Assembly (NCBI RefSeq): GCF_011075055.1
Contig: NC_058153.1
Location: forward strand, 3,038,001 to 3,102,000
Origin: Mangifera indica
Lineage: Eukaryota > Streptophyta > Magnoliopsida > Sapindales > Anacardiaceae
Length of the DNA: 64,000 nucleotides
Direction: 5' to 3'
Part shown: positions 51,066-62,915 of the stretch, piece after piece
How the letters are laid out: the number at the start of each line of letters is the position of its first letter
How positions within the stretch are numbered: position 1 is the stretch's first letter
Translations under genes and position numbers: made by a program
The notes under the pieces: generated by a model
The model's database searches: none
Told to the model about the DNA's origin: nothing
What the model saw: only the letters and a program-made list of their open reading frames with translations

Positions 51066-54000
51066 AGTATAAAAAAATACAAAAATTATATAAATATAAT
51101 ACATTAAATAGTAAAAAATATGTTTAAAAAAATAATTATAAAATTTAAATACAAAAAGAATATAGAATATATATATGAGTTTAATACAATATATCGTCAA
51201 TAATATGTTTCCAAAAATACAACAATATCAAACATAATTTTTATATTTTTTATAAATCTTTCTAGTTAACAATTCAAATATAAAATATTTAATTGACTGT
51301 TAAATATAATATAACATAATATATAATTAAGATTCAATCATCATAAAAAATTATCAGAAGATTAGAGATTTGAATGACAAAAAATTGGATTTTTTTAATA
51401 TAATTATGGTATTATAGTAATTAATTAAAAATATAAAAGACATTTTTGTATTTTAAAATATTCATAAAAAATAAAAAATGTAAAAAAGGGCAAAAATATA
51501 TGTTTAATGTGGAAACGTATAAAATACGTGTTTAATATATTTTGAGCTCAAAAATTCAGAACAATATATTTAAAATATAAATTAAACGCAGCGTTTTTAT
51601 TAACTAGACCCATTGAGAGCAAATATACTTTTAGGAAAACGTTATATGGCTCAAAGTTCAAATACTTCTTTCTTATTTCTTCCCCATGACATGTTATTCC
51701 CATTGCATTTTGTTTCAAATACTTCTTTCTTAGTTCTTCCCTATGACATATTATTGCCATTGTATTTAGTAGTGGAATAAAACCCAAATCATGATCAGAC
51801 AATTTGATCCTTACGAATCTTAAAATCAATAAAAATATGAATGATCCAACCAGATAAAACCTGAACCTCTTACTTTGATTGATCAACCACAACATAAAAA
51901 ATGAATACAATATATGGATAATAAATCATTGGAGAATTTCAAGTTTCAACCTTTAAAAATAAATCAAATTAATGACAGTAATGGGATTAATTTTCTAAAT
52001 CAGCAATATAAGAAATCGTATCCAAGATAGATCGTAACAGCACTGGGGATGTTGGTTTCGGGATTGGTATTTTCAATTGAATAGGGGACAAGAGGACCAA
52101 ATGCATTAATAGTGCGACATTTCCAAGTCATTTGTTGAGCCTTTTAAAAGATTTTCTCTGTTGACTGCAATGTACAAAGGTGCCAAATGTTGAATTTAGC
52201 TGTATCTCTGCATGTGGGTCTATCAGCAGCTCTCTTTGCAGTTTCCCAGGTCCCATTTCCAGTTGTATAAATTCCCATAATCAATTCTAATGATACAATT
52301 CTCAGAGAGACTTTCTTCACTTAATATTTTATCTCAAAAAAAGATCATCCACCGAGGTTTATATTTTAGGCTGAGCTTTGCAAGCTAATTAATTATAAGA
52401 TATCGTGCATGTATCCATTAAGATGTTCATTGACTCAATAATGTTGTTTTAATTAAGCATATTAGCATCTTGGTCACTACCTAAAGCATTTTAACTCATG
52501 CTCACACGATCTACCCAATTTATCTTATATTAAAATGTTCAAAATGATCTTAGGAATTGATTTATTATATATATATATATATGTATGTATATATGTATGT
52601 ATGTATGTATGTTTTGTATACATAGGTCTATTCCCATTGCATTCTATTTGATTAACGCAACAGTTAATTAATTATTATTACTATTATTATTCCTTTGTTT
52701 TGGACTATATGCAGGTAATTAGATCTAAGTTTATCTTTTCAAATCGATATAAATATGATGGCTTCTCTTTTCCCTTGTTGAGTAAACAATTAACTAAACA
52801 AATATGATAGATCCAAGTAAACCAAAGTTTAAAAAAAGGGGCAAAGTTGCGAAGCTATTACACGTGTGATAATTTAGAGAAAACTAATAAGAATTTGTTG
52901 ATCATCACAACCTCACTTTCCACCTCCTTAATATTTTTTCTTTTATCTTTTTAGGGCCCTCAAGATAAAATTATATTAGGAGGATACTTAAATTTAAAGA
53001 AAACATTCCTAAGTATAATATTGTGTATAATTTATGGCCATTGATGATTTCTTATAGACGCTTCTTTTAAACAATATTATATAGTTAGTTATATGAATTG
53101 CCAAGAAGTCACTGCAAATTAAACATATATGTGACACAAAAATATTATAAAAATATAATTAAAGAATCCTGTAAATAAAAGTAGAGAGATCACATCACAC
53201 CAACAGATATGATCATATTGGATGATCGATCTTTTTCAGGAATCTCAGAGGATTCTTTTTATATAATTAACTAAGAAAAGTTAAGAAACCTAAAGTCTTC
53301 TCTTTATATGATCCTTCCCTCTTGCACACAAACTCAAATCCAGCTTGATTGATCTTAACAACGGATCACCAAAAAGAACAACAAAAAGCAAAGGAAAGCC
53401 CTTAGGAATAATCAATGAAGAATCTTATAAAATATGAGATAGTGATATGAACTTTGGAAGAATCATATTTTAAAAACTAATTATTAAAATTAAAAAGTTT
53501 AAAGAATATAAATCTCACCTAAATAGCTGATACTTTTTAATATAGAGTTTATCTCATATTTTAAACTTGGGATCAACCTCGACACCTATGTGGGCATGTT
53601 GTGTGCTAGCGTAGTGTTGGCTTTGATAATAAATAATATAAATTTTGAGAAAATCACATTTTAAAAACTAGTTATTAAGATTGAAAAACCTTAAAACATA
53701 TAAATCTCATATAAAAAACTCATATTTTTTAATATGAGATTCAAGTTTCATACCTTATACTTGAGATCCTATAAGATAACGGATGATTTGGTTTAATAAT
53801 TGGATGGATTTGGAAGCAGTGGGGCTCTTTTATTTTAATTTTAGTTCTTCAGAGACACATAGACAGCGTTTTCCAAGGGATCATATTGCTTTGCAAATCG
53901 TGTGGAGTAATGCATCCTGTGCGTTGCCATGTGCCCACAATCTACAGTAGATATCATATTCTCTACATCCCTCCCCACTAAGCTTTGTCTTTGTTAATTT

Positions 54001-54369
54001 CTTCTTATATTATATATTATTGATAGCAACATCACTCATCAAATCACACCTAATCAACATAATCCCTTCTTTTCTTCTCGACTTAACTTTCCTTATATTA
54101 TTATATTTCTATGTTCAAGGAATAAGTATAGAAGCCAGCTTATGGTTACATCATCAACAAGTTAAACCCAGGTAGACAATACACTGTCCAAATTCAGCCT
54201 TATTAATCTAATCCATTCATATGCTTTGTCTACTTTATTTCCTAAACAAATGTGTGCATATGTCTTATATATAATATTATTCTTGGAGCCAAGAATATTC
54301 ATACGTCAGTCTTAAAGGCTCCAAAACTTGGCCAACGCCTATTGGCTGCACCTGCAAGTAAATCTACAT
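51066..54369. other. Long gene-free stretch with local duplications
   Basis: No gene was recognised. A 57-bp tandem duplication lies at about 51658-51771 (AAATACTTCTTTCTTATTTC and its near-copy). It sits inside a 120-codon minus-strand frame (51548-51910) that has no known domain. A second direct repeat pairs about 53455-53585 with 53638-53772 (TTTTAAAAACTAGTTATTAA-type text). (TATG)n lies at 52583-52612. Confidence 0.5.
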
Positions 54370-54535
54370 CAATAAAACTATGTTTATATATTTTAAATAC
54401 ATAAATAATTATATATATAATATGTATCATCACTTGATTAAACAATTTTAAATTAAGAATAAAATATCACTCAATTATATGATAATATATATATTTTTTT
54501 TTTTTATATTCAAAATAAATACACATAATATTATT
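54370..54535. repeat. Palindromic MITE family P, copy 12
   Basis: The left end is AATAAAACTATGTTTATATA and the right end AATACACATAATATTATTTT. The core CATCACTTGATTAAACAATT faces ATATCACTCAATTATATGAT. A T-run interrupts the right arm. Confidence 0.6.
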
Positions 54536-55499
54536 TTTATATAAAGAGAGAGAGTTGTTTGAATCAAAGTATCATGAACTTTTTTGTTAGTACACCTATT
54601 AATAAATTTATATATTTTAATATGATTAAATAATTTTAAATTAAAAATAAAAAATTAAATCAATCCATAAATTGATAAGAAAAATTAATAAGTATAATTT
54701 TTTTTCATTATCATATGATTCATGAGAGATGAATTTAATAAAATTTTATTGAAAATGATAACGTTATGTACTCCTAAATTAGACTACAATGTTCAAAGGT
54801 TACATCAAGAATTGGTAATGAATTAATTTTTATTGGGACAACAAGAACAACCATTGTGGTTGAGTGTTGCATTTGCATAGAGTACAGAATATTTAATTTA
54901 AAATATTAAGATGTTGAAGCTATATTTTATTATATTTTACACATTTATTTCAAATATCTAATATTATTTTGAAATTAGTCGTGGACCACACAATTAATAT
55001 CATATAAGAAGCTAGGTTTGCGTTCCCATTGTGACTGACTGCATGCCCTGTTGACTTTGTTAGCTTGTGATATTGTAAAACTGAATATTAAAAAAATTAA
55101 TTAGTTTATTTATTTATCATTTCCATAAGAATTAAAGTATAAATTAATAGCATATCTAAATTGACAAAATTTTATGGTGAGATTTTTCTTGTCGTTGAAG
55201 CCAAAATTTTCAAAGATCGGGTTATTTAAAGCGTTTTGGATAGAGCGACTAAGGTGTACAATTTATTGGGTGTCATCTTGATTCACATAGATTATTCAAA
55301 AGTTTAGAGGTGCTTGAATTTGAGCAAAGCCTTCCTTTATAAGGAAATATTCATCAATATGTAATGAAGTATATATGTATATATTTCTTCCATCTTTGTA
55401 TGAATATTCCATATCATATATGAGTTGAGACCCAAAAGGTTAATAAAACTGATAGAATGTTAAAACTTTAAAAAAAAAATTTAGGTTTGAAACTCTAGA
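54536..55499. other. AT-rich intergenic sequence
   Basis: It holds a further half copy of MITE family P near 54610-54660 and nothing else recognisable. Confidence 0.4.
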
Positions 55500-55960
55500 G
55501 CAACGTTATGTGTATCCAATTTTTTTATTACCTAGATAATATACCCCCCAACCAATCAATACGGGCGGGATTCCTAATTGCCAAAATAAAAAAAAAAAAC
55601 ATATGTGAAAGCCAATGAACTGATATGAGCAGAGTCCCCAATTACCAAAAAAAAAAAAAAACATATGTGAGAGCCAATGAACCGATGCGAGTAGAGTCTC
55701 TGGTGACCAAAATAAATAAAAAAACATATGAGTTGATCTTAATACAAAGAGCAAAGTTATGTGTATCCAATTTTTTGATCACTCAATTAGGTATTTAGAT
55801 GATATATTAACATATGATGAAATATTATATGTGTATTCATTTGTGTACTTAAAAGTATGTATACAGAGTTTTATTGTATTATTTTATCTTTAATTTAAAA
55901 TCATTCAATCATATAATGATACATTATCTGAATTTCTAATTAAGTACTCAATCGATATCA
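55500..55960. repeat. Compound repeat: MITE-P ends around a ~62-bp tandem array
   Basis: The phrase GTTATGTGTATCCAATTTTT occurs at 55506 and again at 55755, each after AGAGCAA. Between them three units of about 62 bp (AACATATGTGAAAGCCAATG, then a GCAGAGTCCCCAATTACC-like part and an A-run) span about 55550-55735. A diverged family-P copy (13) follows to about 55960. The 82-codon minus-strand frame is a translation of the array. Confidence 0.55.
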
Positions 55961-56902
55961 TCTAAATTCCTAATTAAGTACTCAATGTTGTAAAATGGAC
56001 ACAAAATGTTAAAATAGGAGGTTAGATGAGAAGATGTGATTATACAAAAGGGCTTAATTGGTAATTGCATGAGTTCACATGCCTGTATAAGAAATTGGAG
56101 GATTCTCACTTTCCACCACACAAACAACTCATAAAATATGACCCACAAATCATGCGTGAAACAGCTCAACTAGATTTGGTTTCTGTCGATTGTATTACAT
56201 CAAATCATCCTATTCAAATTAATACCCATCTTTTCCTCAAATCACTTATCACATTACCATTAATTCTCCCATCTTGTTTTAGAAACTACTTCAATTTGGA
56301 AATTCATCAACTCTTTCAGCAAGGTTTAAAATTTCGGCAATTAAGATTTATACAGCTTCAGATATTAATGGCAATGATTTCTTTTCTCCCTAAATGACAA
56401 TCCCTTTGAAGCTGCAAATAAGATTTTTAGAATCTATAAATTTAATGATTTTAATGTTTTCCTTTCCTGTGAAGTTTGCTTATAGAATTTCACAGCTGGG
56501 GCCTAGGATAAATTTTATAATACATTTAACAGAGAGACAATCGCTTTCAAGTCGTAGGCTTCAAGTCCATGACTAAAGGAAAATTTTATAATGGTAAAAA
56601 ATATTATATATTATTGTTAATATAAACAATTTATAGAAGTTCTCAATGAGCAAAAGAGAAGGTGGAGAAAAAGAGCACAAAATCTATGTGTATATATCAA
56701 ATAAATCTTTACAAAATCTGATCCAGCGATGCAATAATTACTGTATTTGAAACAGCTTTGAAAGACGTATAGGAGATCTCTGATTTCTCAGCAGCTCGTT
56801 TGTCTCAAGTTTTGCAGTAAGAGAAAGCTAGGGATTTTCAAACCAAACCTTCTATATATCCTTTTCATCCTCCCTCTCACTCACAAACACTAAAGACTGA
56901 AG
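55961..56902 (+). promoter_or_regulatory. Upstream region and leader of the SPEAR gene
   Basis: CT-rich leader sequence (CCTTTTCATCCTCCCTCTCA) precedes the start codon at 56903, which has a favourable AAGATGGG context. A 110-codon frame at 56065-56397 has no domain and is not credited. Confidence 0.4.
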
Positions 56903-58503
56903 ATGGGTAGTGGTTATTTTGGAGAGCCAAACTTGGGAAATGAAAGAGGTGGATCTTCAAGGAAGGGGAAGAAGAACTCAGATAAGCCTAAGCAGCCACA
57001 AAGAGGGCTTGGTGTTGCTCAATTGGAGAAGATCAGATTACATGGTCAAATGGGTGGTAATTATCATCCTTCTTTTCACTCGCCATATCCTACTAATTTT
57101 AACCAGGTTTTTCTCTATCTTTATCTTTCTCTTTCTTTCTTGCTATGAAGCAGAGAATAGTAGTTGAAGATTATGAAGTTAAAGAATTTTCATCAAATTT
57201 TTAGATTTCTTCTACTATTTATGCAGGAGGATGTACGGGTGCAAACTGTTTATTCATCACTGCCATCATCATCTTTTTCTTATTCATCATCGTCATCATC
57301 CCCAACTTCCTATGGTTGCCACCCCAGCATCACGGTATACATATATGAGCTTTCTTTTCTTTAGTTTCTGTTGAAGTGATTTCGAAATGGATCCATTGTT
57401 TGCTATATATTGGTGGGTCTTCATGTTTATCTCTGACTTGATTTCTTTTTCATACTTTGTTAATTTTGTTCTTGCATAATTGATGATGGTGTACGGTGTT
57501 GTTAAGAGAAATCATAGCAGAAAAGTTTAGCTAATCAAAGGAAATAGTCTTTTTTTCATCATTGTTATCATCTGAGTTTAACTTTACACAGTTTTCTTTC
57601 AAATTTGAATAAAATTAAGTTGAATGCCTAAAAATTTGTTGTTGGTCAGTTTTAGTTCTTTTGGAGGTTCTACTTATTGATTGGCCCTAACCCTAGCTAG
57701 ATATTTGCTCAAGAAATAAAAACTCAAAACTTAATGCACATCAGCCATCATAAACCCTAATTGTTTAAGATTGGAATTAATTGTTGTTTGCAAAATGAAT
57801 GAATGCATTTCAAGAAGTTATAGGCGTTTGAAATAATTCTTTTATGTTTGGTTTTTATATATTAAATTTGTCTAAATCATATCGCCTTACAGATGGGGTT
57901 AGGCGACTATGAAAGATCAAACTTCATATATGGTGATTTGCAACCTACTACCACAGCAAGGTACATAATAATTATATTTGCAAATATAAAATGTTGTGAT
58001 AAGGAAGAACTTCAAACGAAAATTCTATAAAATTTTACTTTTGTTTTTAATAATCTCTTTGATTTTTATTTTGGTGAATTTCCTGATTCTAACAAATATA
58101 TTTGTTGGGATCCTTTACAGCAGTTGGAACCCTGGAAGTGGAATCTTAGAAACCCAACATTTTATTGAACCAAGCATGAATAGACACCTTCTAAATCTGC
58201 AAGTTGAGGTTGTTATACTAAGCTATTTACTGTGGTTGTTGGTTTTATACTCTTAAATGCATGATTCTCATAAAGATATATTATATATTACTTAAAAGAT
58301 CGTTGAATATAAATTTAGATGTATTCTGATAGAAAGAACTTGCTTAGGTTTCGTTTTGATATTGACATTCTTTACATTTATGATAGGATCCACAGCAAAA
58401 TAGGAATAAGAAACACAGGAGTAACTCAAGGGGCTCAAGCAGTCAGAATTCTGAATCAAGTGACACTCAAGAAGTAGATTTGGAGCTCAGATTATCGCTT
58501 TAG
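56903..58503 (+). CDS. TIE1: SPEAR/TIE-type EAR transcriptional adaptor (5 exons, 194 aa)
   Basis: Exons are 56903-57106, 57227-57334, 57893-57960, 58121-58208 and 58387-58503, GT-AG throughout, giving 194 codons plus TAG. The N-terminal SPL motif at about residues 20-46 (RKGKKNSDKPKQPQRGLGVA then QLEKIRL) defines the SPOROCYTELESS-like EAR-containing (SPEAR) family. A Ser/Tyr-rich middle follows (SSLPSSSFSYSSSSSSPTSY). The last residues VDLELRLSL are an EAR motif that recruits TOPLESS co-repressors. TIE proteins bridge TCP factors to TOPLESS in leaf growth, while SPL/NZZ acts in sporogenesis. The second conserved block LGDYERSNFIYGDLQP and the synteny with a METTL5-type neighbour point to TIE1 (SPEAR3 group), but the exact paralogue is inferred. 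It is nuclear and has no DNA-binding domain of its own. Confidence 0.9.
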
Positions 58504-59179
58504 CAATTGTTTTCTCCACTCAAACAGATGGCTTCAAATTTTATGCGTTCAAGTCAAATCAGAAGATGAAGATAAGCTGTTGTTTTGGCCAACAAATTAG
58601 TAATTGCAGTCAAGTTTATGAGAGATCGAGCAAGGTTATAAACATGAAACATGCTTTAAATATGTTGAAGAATCTTATATGTACTATTGAAAGGTAGATT
58701 GACTTTCTGCAGAAGACAAATAAAGTTTCTTCTAGTTGATGAATTGTCAAAGAAGGGAGAAAGTCATAATAATTCCACTTTGAGAAAAAGCTAACATCAT
58801 TTCTATTAGGGCATGAAATTGTTTAAGAAGGTAAAAAATGGGGACCAAGAATAAAGCATGTCAAGAACACTGGTAAATTAACTATGCAGTGCTTATTAAA
58901 GTTTCTCGTTTATGATTTAGATAAAGCCACTGACAGCTACAATGCCCTCTCATTTATGTGTTGAACTATATGGTATTGTTGAGAAAAGATTATTTGCATA
59001 TTAAATTTGAAACTCCACGCATTTGCCTAGTTAAAAATGTTTTTCTTCACTTAAATGGAAACCCCAAATTTAATAGTTTCCATAGGTTTTAACTTTGAAC
59101 ACATCTCAAACACAACCCTACTTTGACTTTTGGTGTCAAATTTTGTTGTTTGACCATATAGACAATTTCAAAAAATAAA
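58504..59179. other. 3' UTR of the SPEAR gene and intergene
   Basis: AATAAAG motifs near 58718 and 58852 could serve as polyadenylation signals. Nothing else was recognised. Confidence 0.4.
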
Positions 59180-59337
59180 TCAATAAAATTATGCATACAT
59201 ATTTTTTATATACACTTTGAGTATATAGAGAATATGTGTTTATATAATTAGATGATTTTAAATTAAAAATAAAGTAATGTTCAATCACATAATGATATAT
59301 TATTACATACTAAAAGTATACACACATAATATTGTTC
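59180..59337. repeat. Palindromic MITE family P, copy 14
   Basis: The left end is AATAAAATTATGCATACATA and the right end GTATACACACATAATATTG. The core TATATAATTAGATGATTTTA faces AATGTTCAATCACATAATGA around AATTAAAAATAAAGT. Confidence 0.7.
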
Positions 59338-60640
59338 TTTTATAACATAATCACTATTAAATTTAGGATTGAATATTTGTAGAATTAAAATTGTCTACTA
59401 ATCTCGAACATAGTATGAAGTTAAGGAAAAGTTCAAATAAAGAAGGAATACTTTGAAAGCAAATAATATACTTGCCTAAATCATGGCAGGGGCCATTGGC
59501 TCGAGGCATTTTATGAACAAAAAATATGTTAAAAGAAAGGCAGAAGATCAACATCTGAGACCCTAGTTTTTAAAATCAATGTTAAAAACATTTGTCAACT
59601 CAATTTTTTTTGACTTGGCTCCTAAGGACATTCCCTTCTAGTTTAACACATGTTAACGGTTTGAATCACTGTGAACTTTGAAGTAGTGTATAACACCAAG
59701 CATTAGTCAAAGCATCGGACTTTGAATTACAAGAAGAAGTTTATTATTATTTGGGCAATTTAATCAAACAAGGTAGTTAAGAAGCCTGCAGATACTATAC
59801 TGTGATGTATACTGGTTTCACGATGAACATATGATTATCGATTTTCATTAATAAAAGTTGCCTCAAAATGCACTAAAAAGAATGTATTCTCAATGTTTAA
59901 CAATAATATCTCATATTAATTAAGGAAGAGCCAAGCAGAAGCAGCTGGCTTCTTTAGGCTCCACTCTTTTAAACTTTTGTTAAAAGTGGAAGGGTAATTA
60001 GGGTTCACTATGTTTCTTTAGAATTTATGTTTTCAATTATGGTCAGACAAATAAATAGTTATATAGTTTTATAATATTAACAGGCCCCATGTTCTTTTCA
60101 TCAACTCAGGAGCGCCATAGTTAAGATAATGTCAAAACCAGTAAAAAGATTAGGTAATGACAATAAAAACAGCTAATTATTAAGATTGATTGATATGAAA
60201 TTAGAATTCTTTAATCATAAAATTAAAGTCCCATTATTCTTATTTAAATTATATGTTTGTGATTAGGAAATTATATGTATAATATAAAAGGGAAACTTGG
60301 CCAGTGCAATAGAAAATTTGTTAATAATAAGAGACGATGTAGGTAATGACAGGCTAAATATTCAAAATTGCAGTTCAGGATTCACCTAAAGCCCATCATT
60401 TGAAATTTTGCAAGAACTCTTAAAGTAAAGCATTATGTCAACTACCTGCAATCCAAAAACAACTTGAGATTATCAATGTTTTGATTTGAAATACAATTCG
60501 TTAATATAATTCGCAAGTTTTATGTGGGTAGAGTTTACCTTCTAATAATTGTACCTCGGTTAGTATTACTTACTGGATAGATTCTTGATGTGCAAACAAT
60601 TCACAATAGGAGTGTGACATAAAAATGCAAACAGTTCACG
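59338..60640. other. Intergenic sequence
   Basis: No gene or clear element was recognised. The start of the Copia remnant may reach slightly into the end of this stretch. Confidence 0.4.
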
Positions 60641-60659
60641 CTTGGAGCATATAGATAAC

Positions 60660-62089
60660 CAAATTGAATGTTGATGAGTCAATACAAAAGTTGGAAACTG
60701 GGCTAGTCGATAAAGGATTTCAACAGGTACTTGATGTAGATTAATGTGAAACATTCAGTCTAGTTATAAAGTCTGCCACTATTAGAGCCATTTTTACTTT
60801 GGTTGGCACATATAATTGGCCTATTCACCAAATTGATATGAATAATGTTTTTTTAAAAGGAGAGCTGAAGGAAGATATGTACATGGCAAAAACAAAAGGG
60901 TTTAAGGACTCAAGTAAACCTGGACATATATGTAAATTTACTAAGGCTATGTATGGGATAAAATAGGCCCCTGGGGCCTGGTATGAGAAACTAAACATGC
61001 ATTGATGAGTTCTTAAATTTTATATTAGATTCTAGTTTGTTCTTTTTTAATAAGAAATAGCCTATATTTTGACATAAATAGATGATATGTTGTTGATTGG
61101 CACAGATACTAACTATATTCAATAATTATTATTTGAATTAAACGGGTTATTTTTTCTAAAACAGTTGGGCGAACTGAACTATTTTTTGGGTTTTGAGGCC
61201 CATAGGACCAATGAGGAAATCCACTTGTCACAGGCAAAGTATGCCTTAAATCTGCTTATCAAAACCATAATGAATGAGGCTCATATATTCTTGTAACACA
61301 CCTATGATAGTAGGAATTAAATTTATTGTTAGTGATAGTGAATTGTTTGTTGATCATACTCTGTATAGATGCTCTACGATACTTAATCATTAACATACTT
61401 GATTTGGTCTTTGTAGTAAATTGATAAAGTTAATTTTTAAAAGCACTTACCCAACTCCAGTGGTAAGCATGTAAGAAGATGCTAAGACACAATAAAGGAA
61501 CTATTCATTATGGACTGATGTTCAAACCAACCCCAATTTTACACTTAAAAGTCTATACATATATTAATTAGACTAAAAACAATTGAGATAAAAGATCAAT
61601 CAGTGGTTACTATATATATTTTGGAATCAATCTAATCTAATGGAGGTCTCGAAGATAGAGAGTTGTGTCATTATCTTCCACTAAGGTTGAATATAAAGCC
61701 TTAAGCCAAGTTGCAACTAAATTAGCATGGCTTAGGAATCTATATCAGGAAATTTTAGTAACATGTGTTGGTCCAAAATAGTTTGGTGTGACAAACAAAG
61801 TGCAAATATGCTAGCCTCAAATTCAGTTTTTCATAGCCACACTAAACGCATTAAGATTGATGTGCATTTTAATTTAGAACAAGTAGGTGCTAAAACTGTG
61901 TCCATTCAATGTGTACCTACTAAACATCAAGTGGCTGATCTATTTACAAAACTATTATTTGTGAATAGGTTTGCACAACTGAGGCTAAGATTGAATGTAA
62001 TTTCTTTAATGCAGATAACTGGCAATACAGGGAAAGGCAGTAAAAGGGCTCATGAAACTTCTGAAATAGACTCTGATGTTGGCAGTTAG
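60660..62089 (+). pseudogene. Decayed Ty1/Copia pol (reverse transcriptase and RNase H)
   Basis: In-frame pieces, broken by stops and shifts, follow Copia order. They are VDKGFQQVLDVD, WPIHQIDMNNVFLKGELKED, FTKAMYGIK then APGAWYEKL (fingers and palm of reverse transcriptase), IDDMLLIGT (the catalytic YVDD-type box, about 61080), LGELNYFLGFEAHRTNEEIH, and the RNase H/C-terminal part WCDKQSANMLASN, HTKRIKIDVHF and TKHQVADLFTKLL. The last 108 codons (61763-62089) remain open. Gag, protease and integrase are absent upstream, so the copy is 5'-truncated and inactive. Confidence 0.88.
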
Positions 62090-62508
62090 TCGGCTATGAA
62101 AATTATGCAGATACATGCATAGCTTTCTGTGAACTACTATCTTGAACTGTTCCTCTACAGGTGTTGAGATAGTATTTGGTGTAAACGGTTACAGGAAATG
62201 TTTGGCTGTTTATGGCACTTTCTTGTTTTGCTCTTCTAGTTGTTTTTGGGAGTGATTTACCAATTGTTGAAGTGTTGTATAGTTGTCTCTTGTATCTGCT
62301 GATTCGATTTAGGGAGGATAAGGAGTCTGTGAAGTTGTTCTATAAATGGAGAATCAAGTTGCGATGAAAAAAGTGATTCTGCTGAAAAATTAGCAAAGCT
62401 TTGTAGTGGTTAGCACTCAAGTTGTTGTTTTTTTGCTAATTACCCCTCTTGACTTCATTATCTTTACAGACCATATTATTTCTTCTAATAATATGGTTCA
62501 AGGGAGGA

Positions 62509-62915
62509 TGTTAAGAATAAAGCTGAAGATGTGTTGCACCTAAGTGGACGAAGTTAGTGACTCCACAAGCATATATACCATGAGAAGTGACAGTGGAGTT
62601 AAGTCTGCTAATGGGAGAGAACCAAACGGCATCGCTTATGGTTTAATGGCTGGGATTGATTCTTTTATTGTTTTTTCTTAAGTAATTAATGGTGCTTATT
62701 GGCTTTCACCCCAATTGCCAAATCAGACCCATGAGATGCATAAATTGACTCATTTTTATCTGTAATGACTTTTGATTCCTTTTTAAGAAAAAAATTTGAT
62801 GTTACACACAAATATCTCACTCTTCTTCTTCTTTTTCTTAGATCTAGGGTTTCTTTCTTCAAAATTTCTTGTTTGATTCACTGAGTGGTGTGAGGTTGAG
62901 TGTTTCTCTTCAACA
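62509..62915 (+). mobile_element. Probable 3' LTR of the Copia remnant
   Basis: Directly after a purine tract (CAAGGGAGGA) the sequence TGTTAAGAATAA begins, and at 62905-62915 it closes with TCTTCAACA, the near-inverse of the start, giving TG...CA borders 407 bp apart. It lies 420 bp beyond the pol stop, the expected place. No 5' LTR is present in the window to confirm the borders. Confidence 0.55.

Noticed and set aside
55506..55754. 82-codon frame with Phe-rich repeats
   Set aside because: It follows the three ~62-bp tandem units with A-runs on the opposite strand.
56065..56397. 110-codon frame upstream of the SPEAR gene
   Set aside because: No recognisable domain, AT-driven composition, and no splice or leader context linking it to the SPEAR gene.
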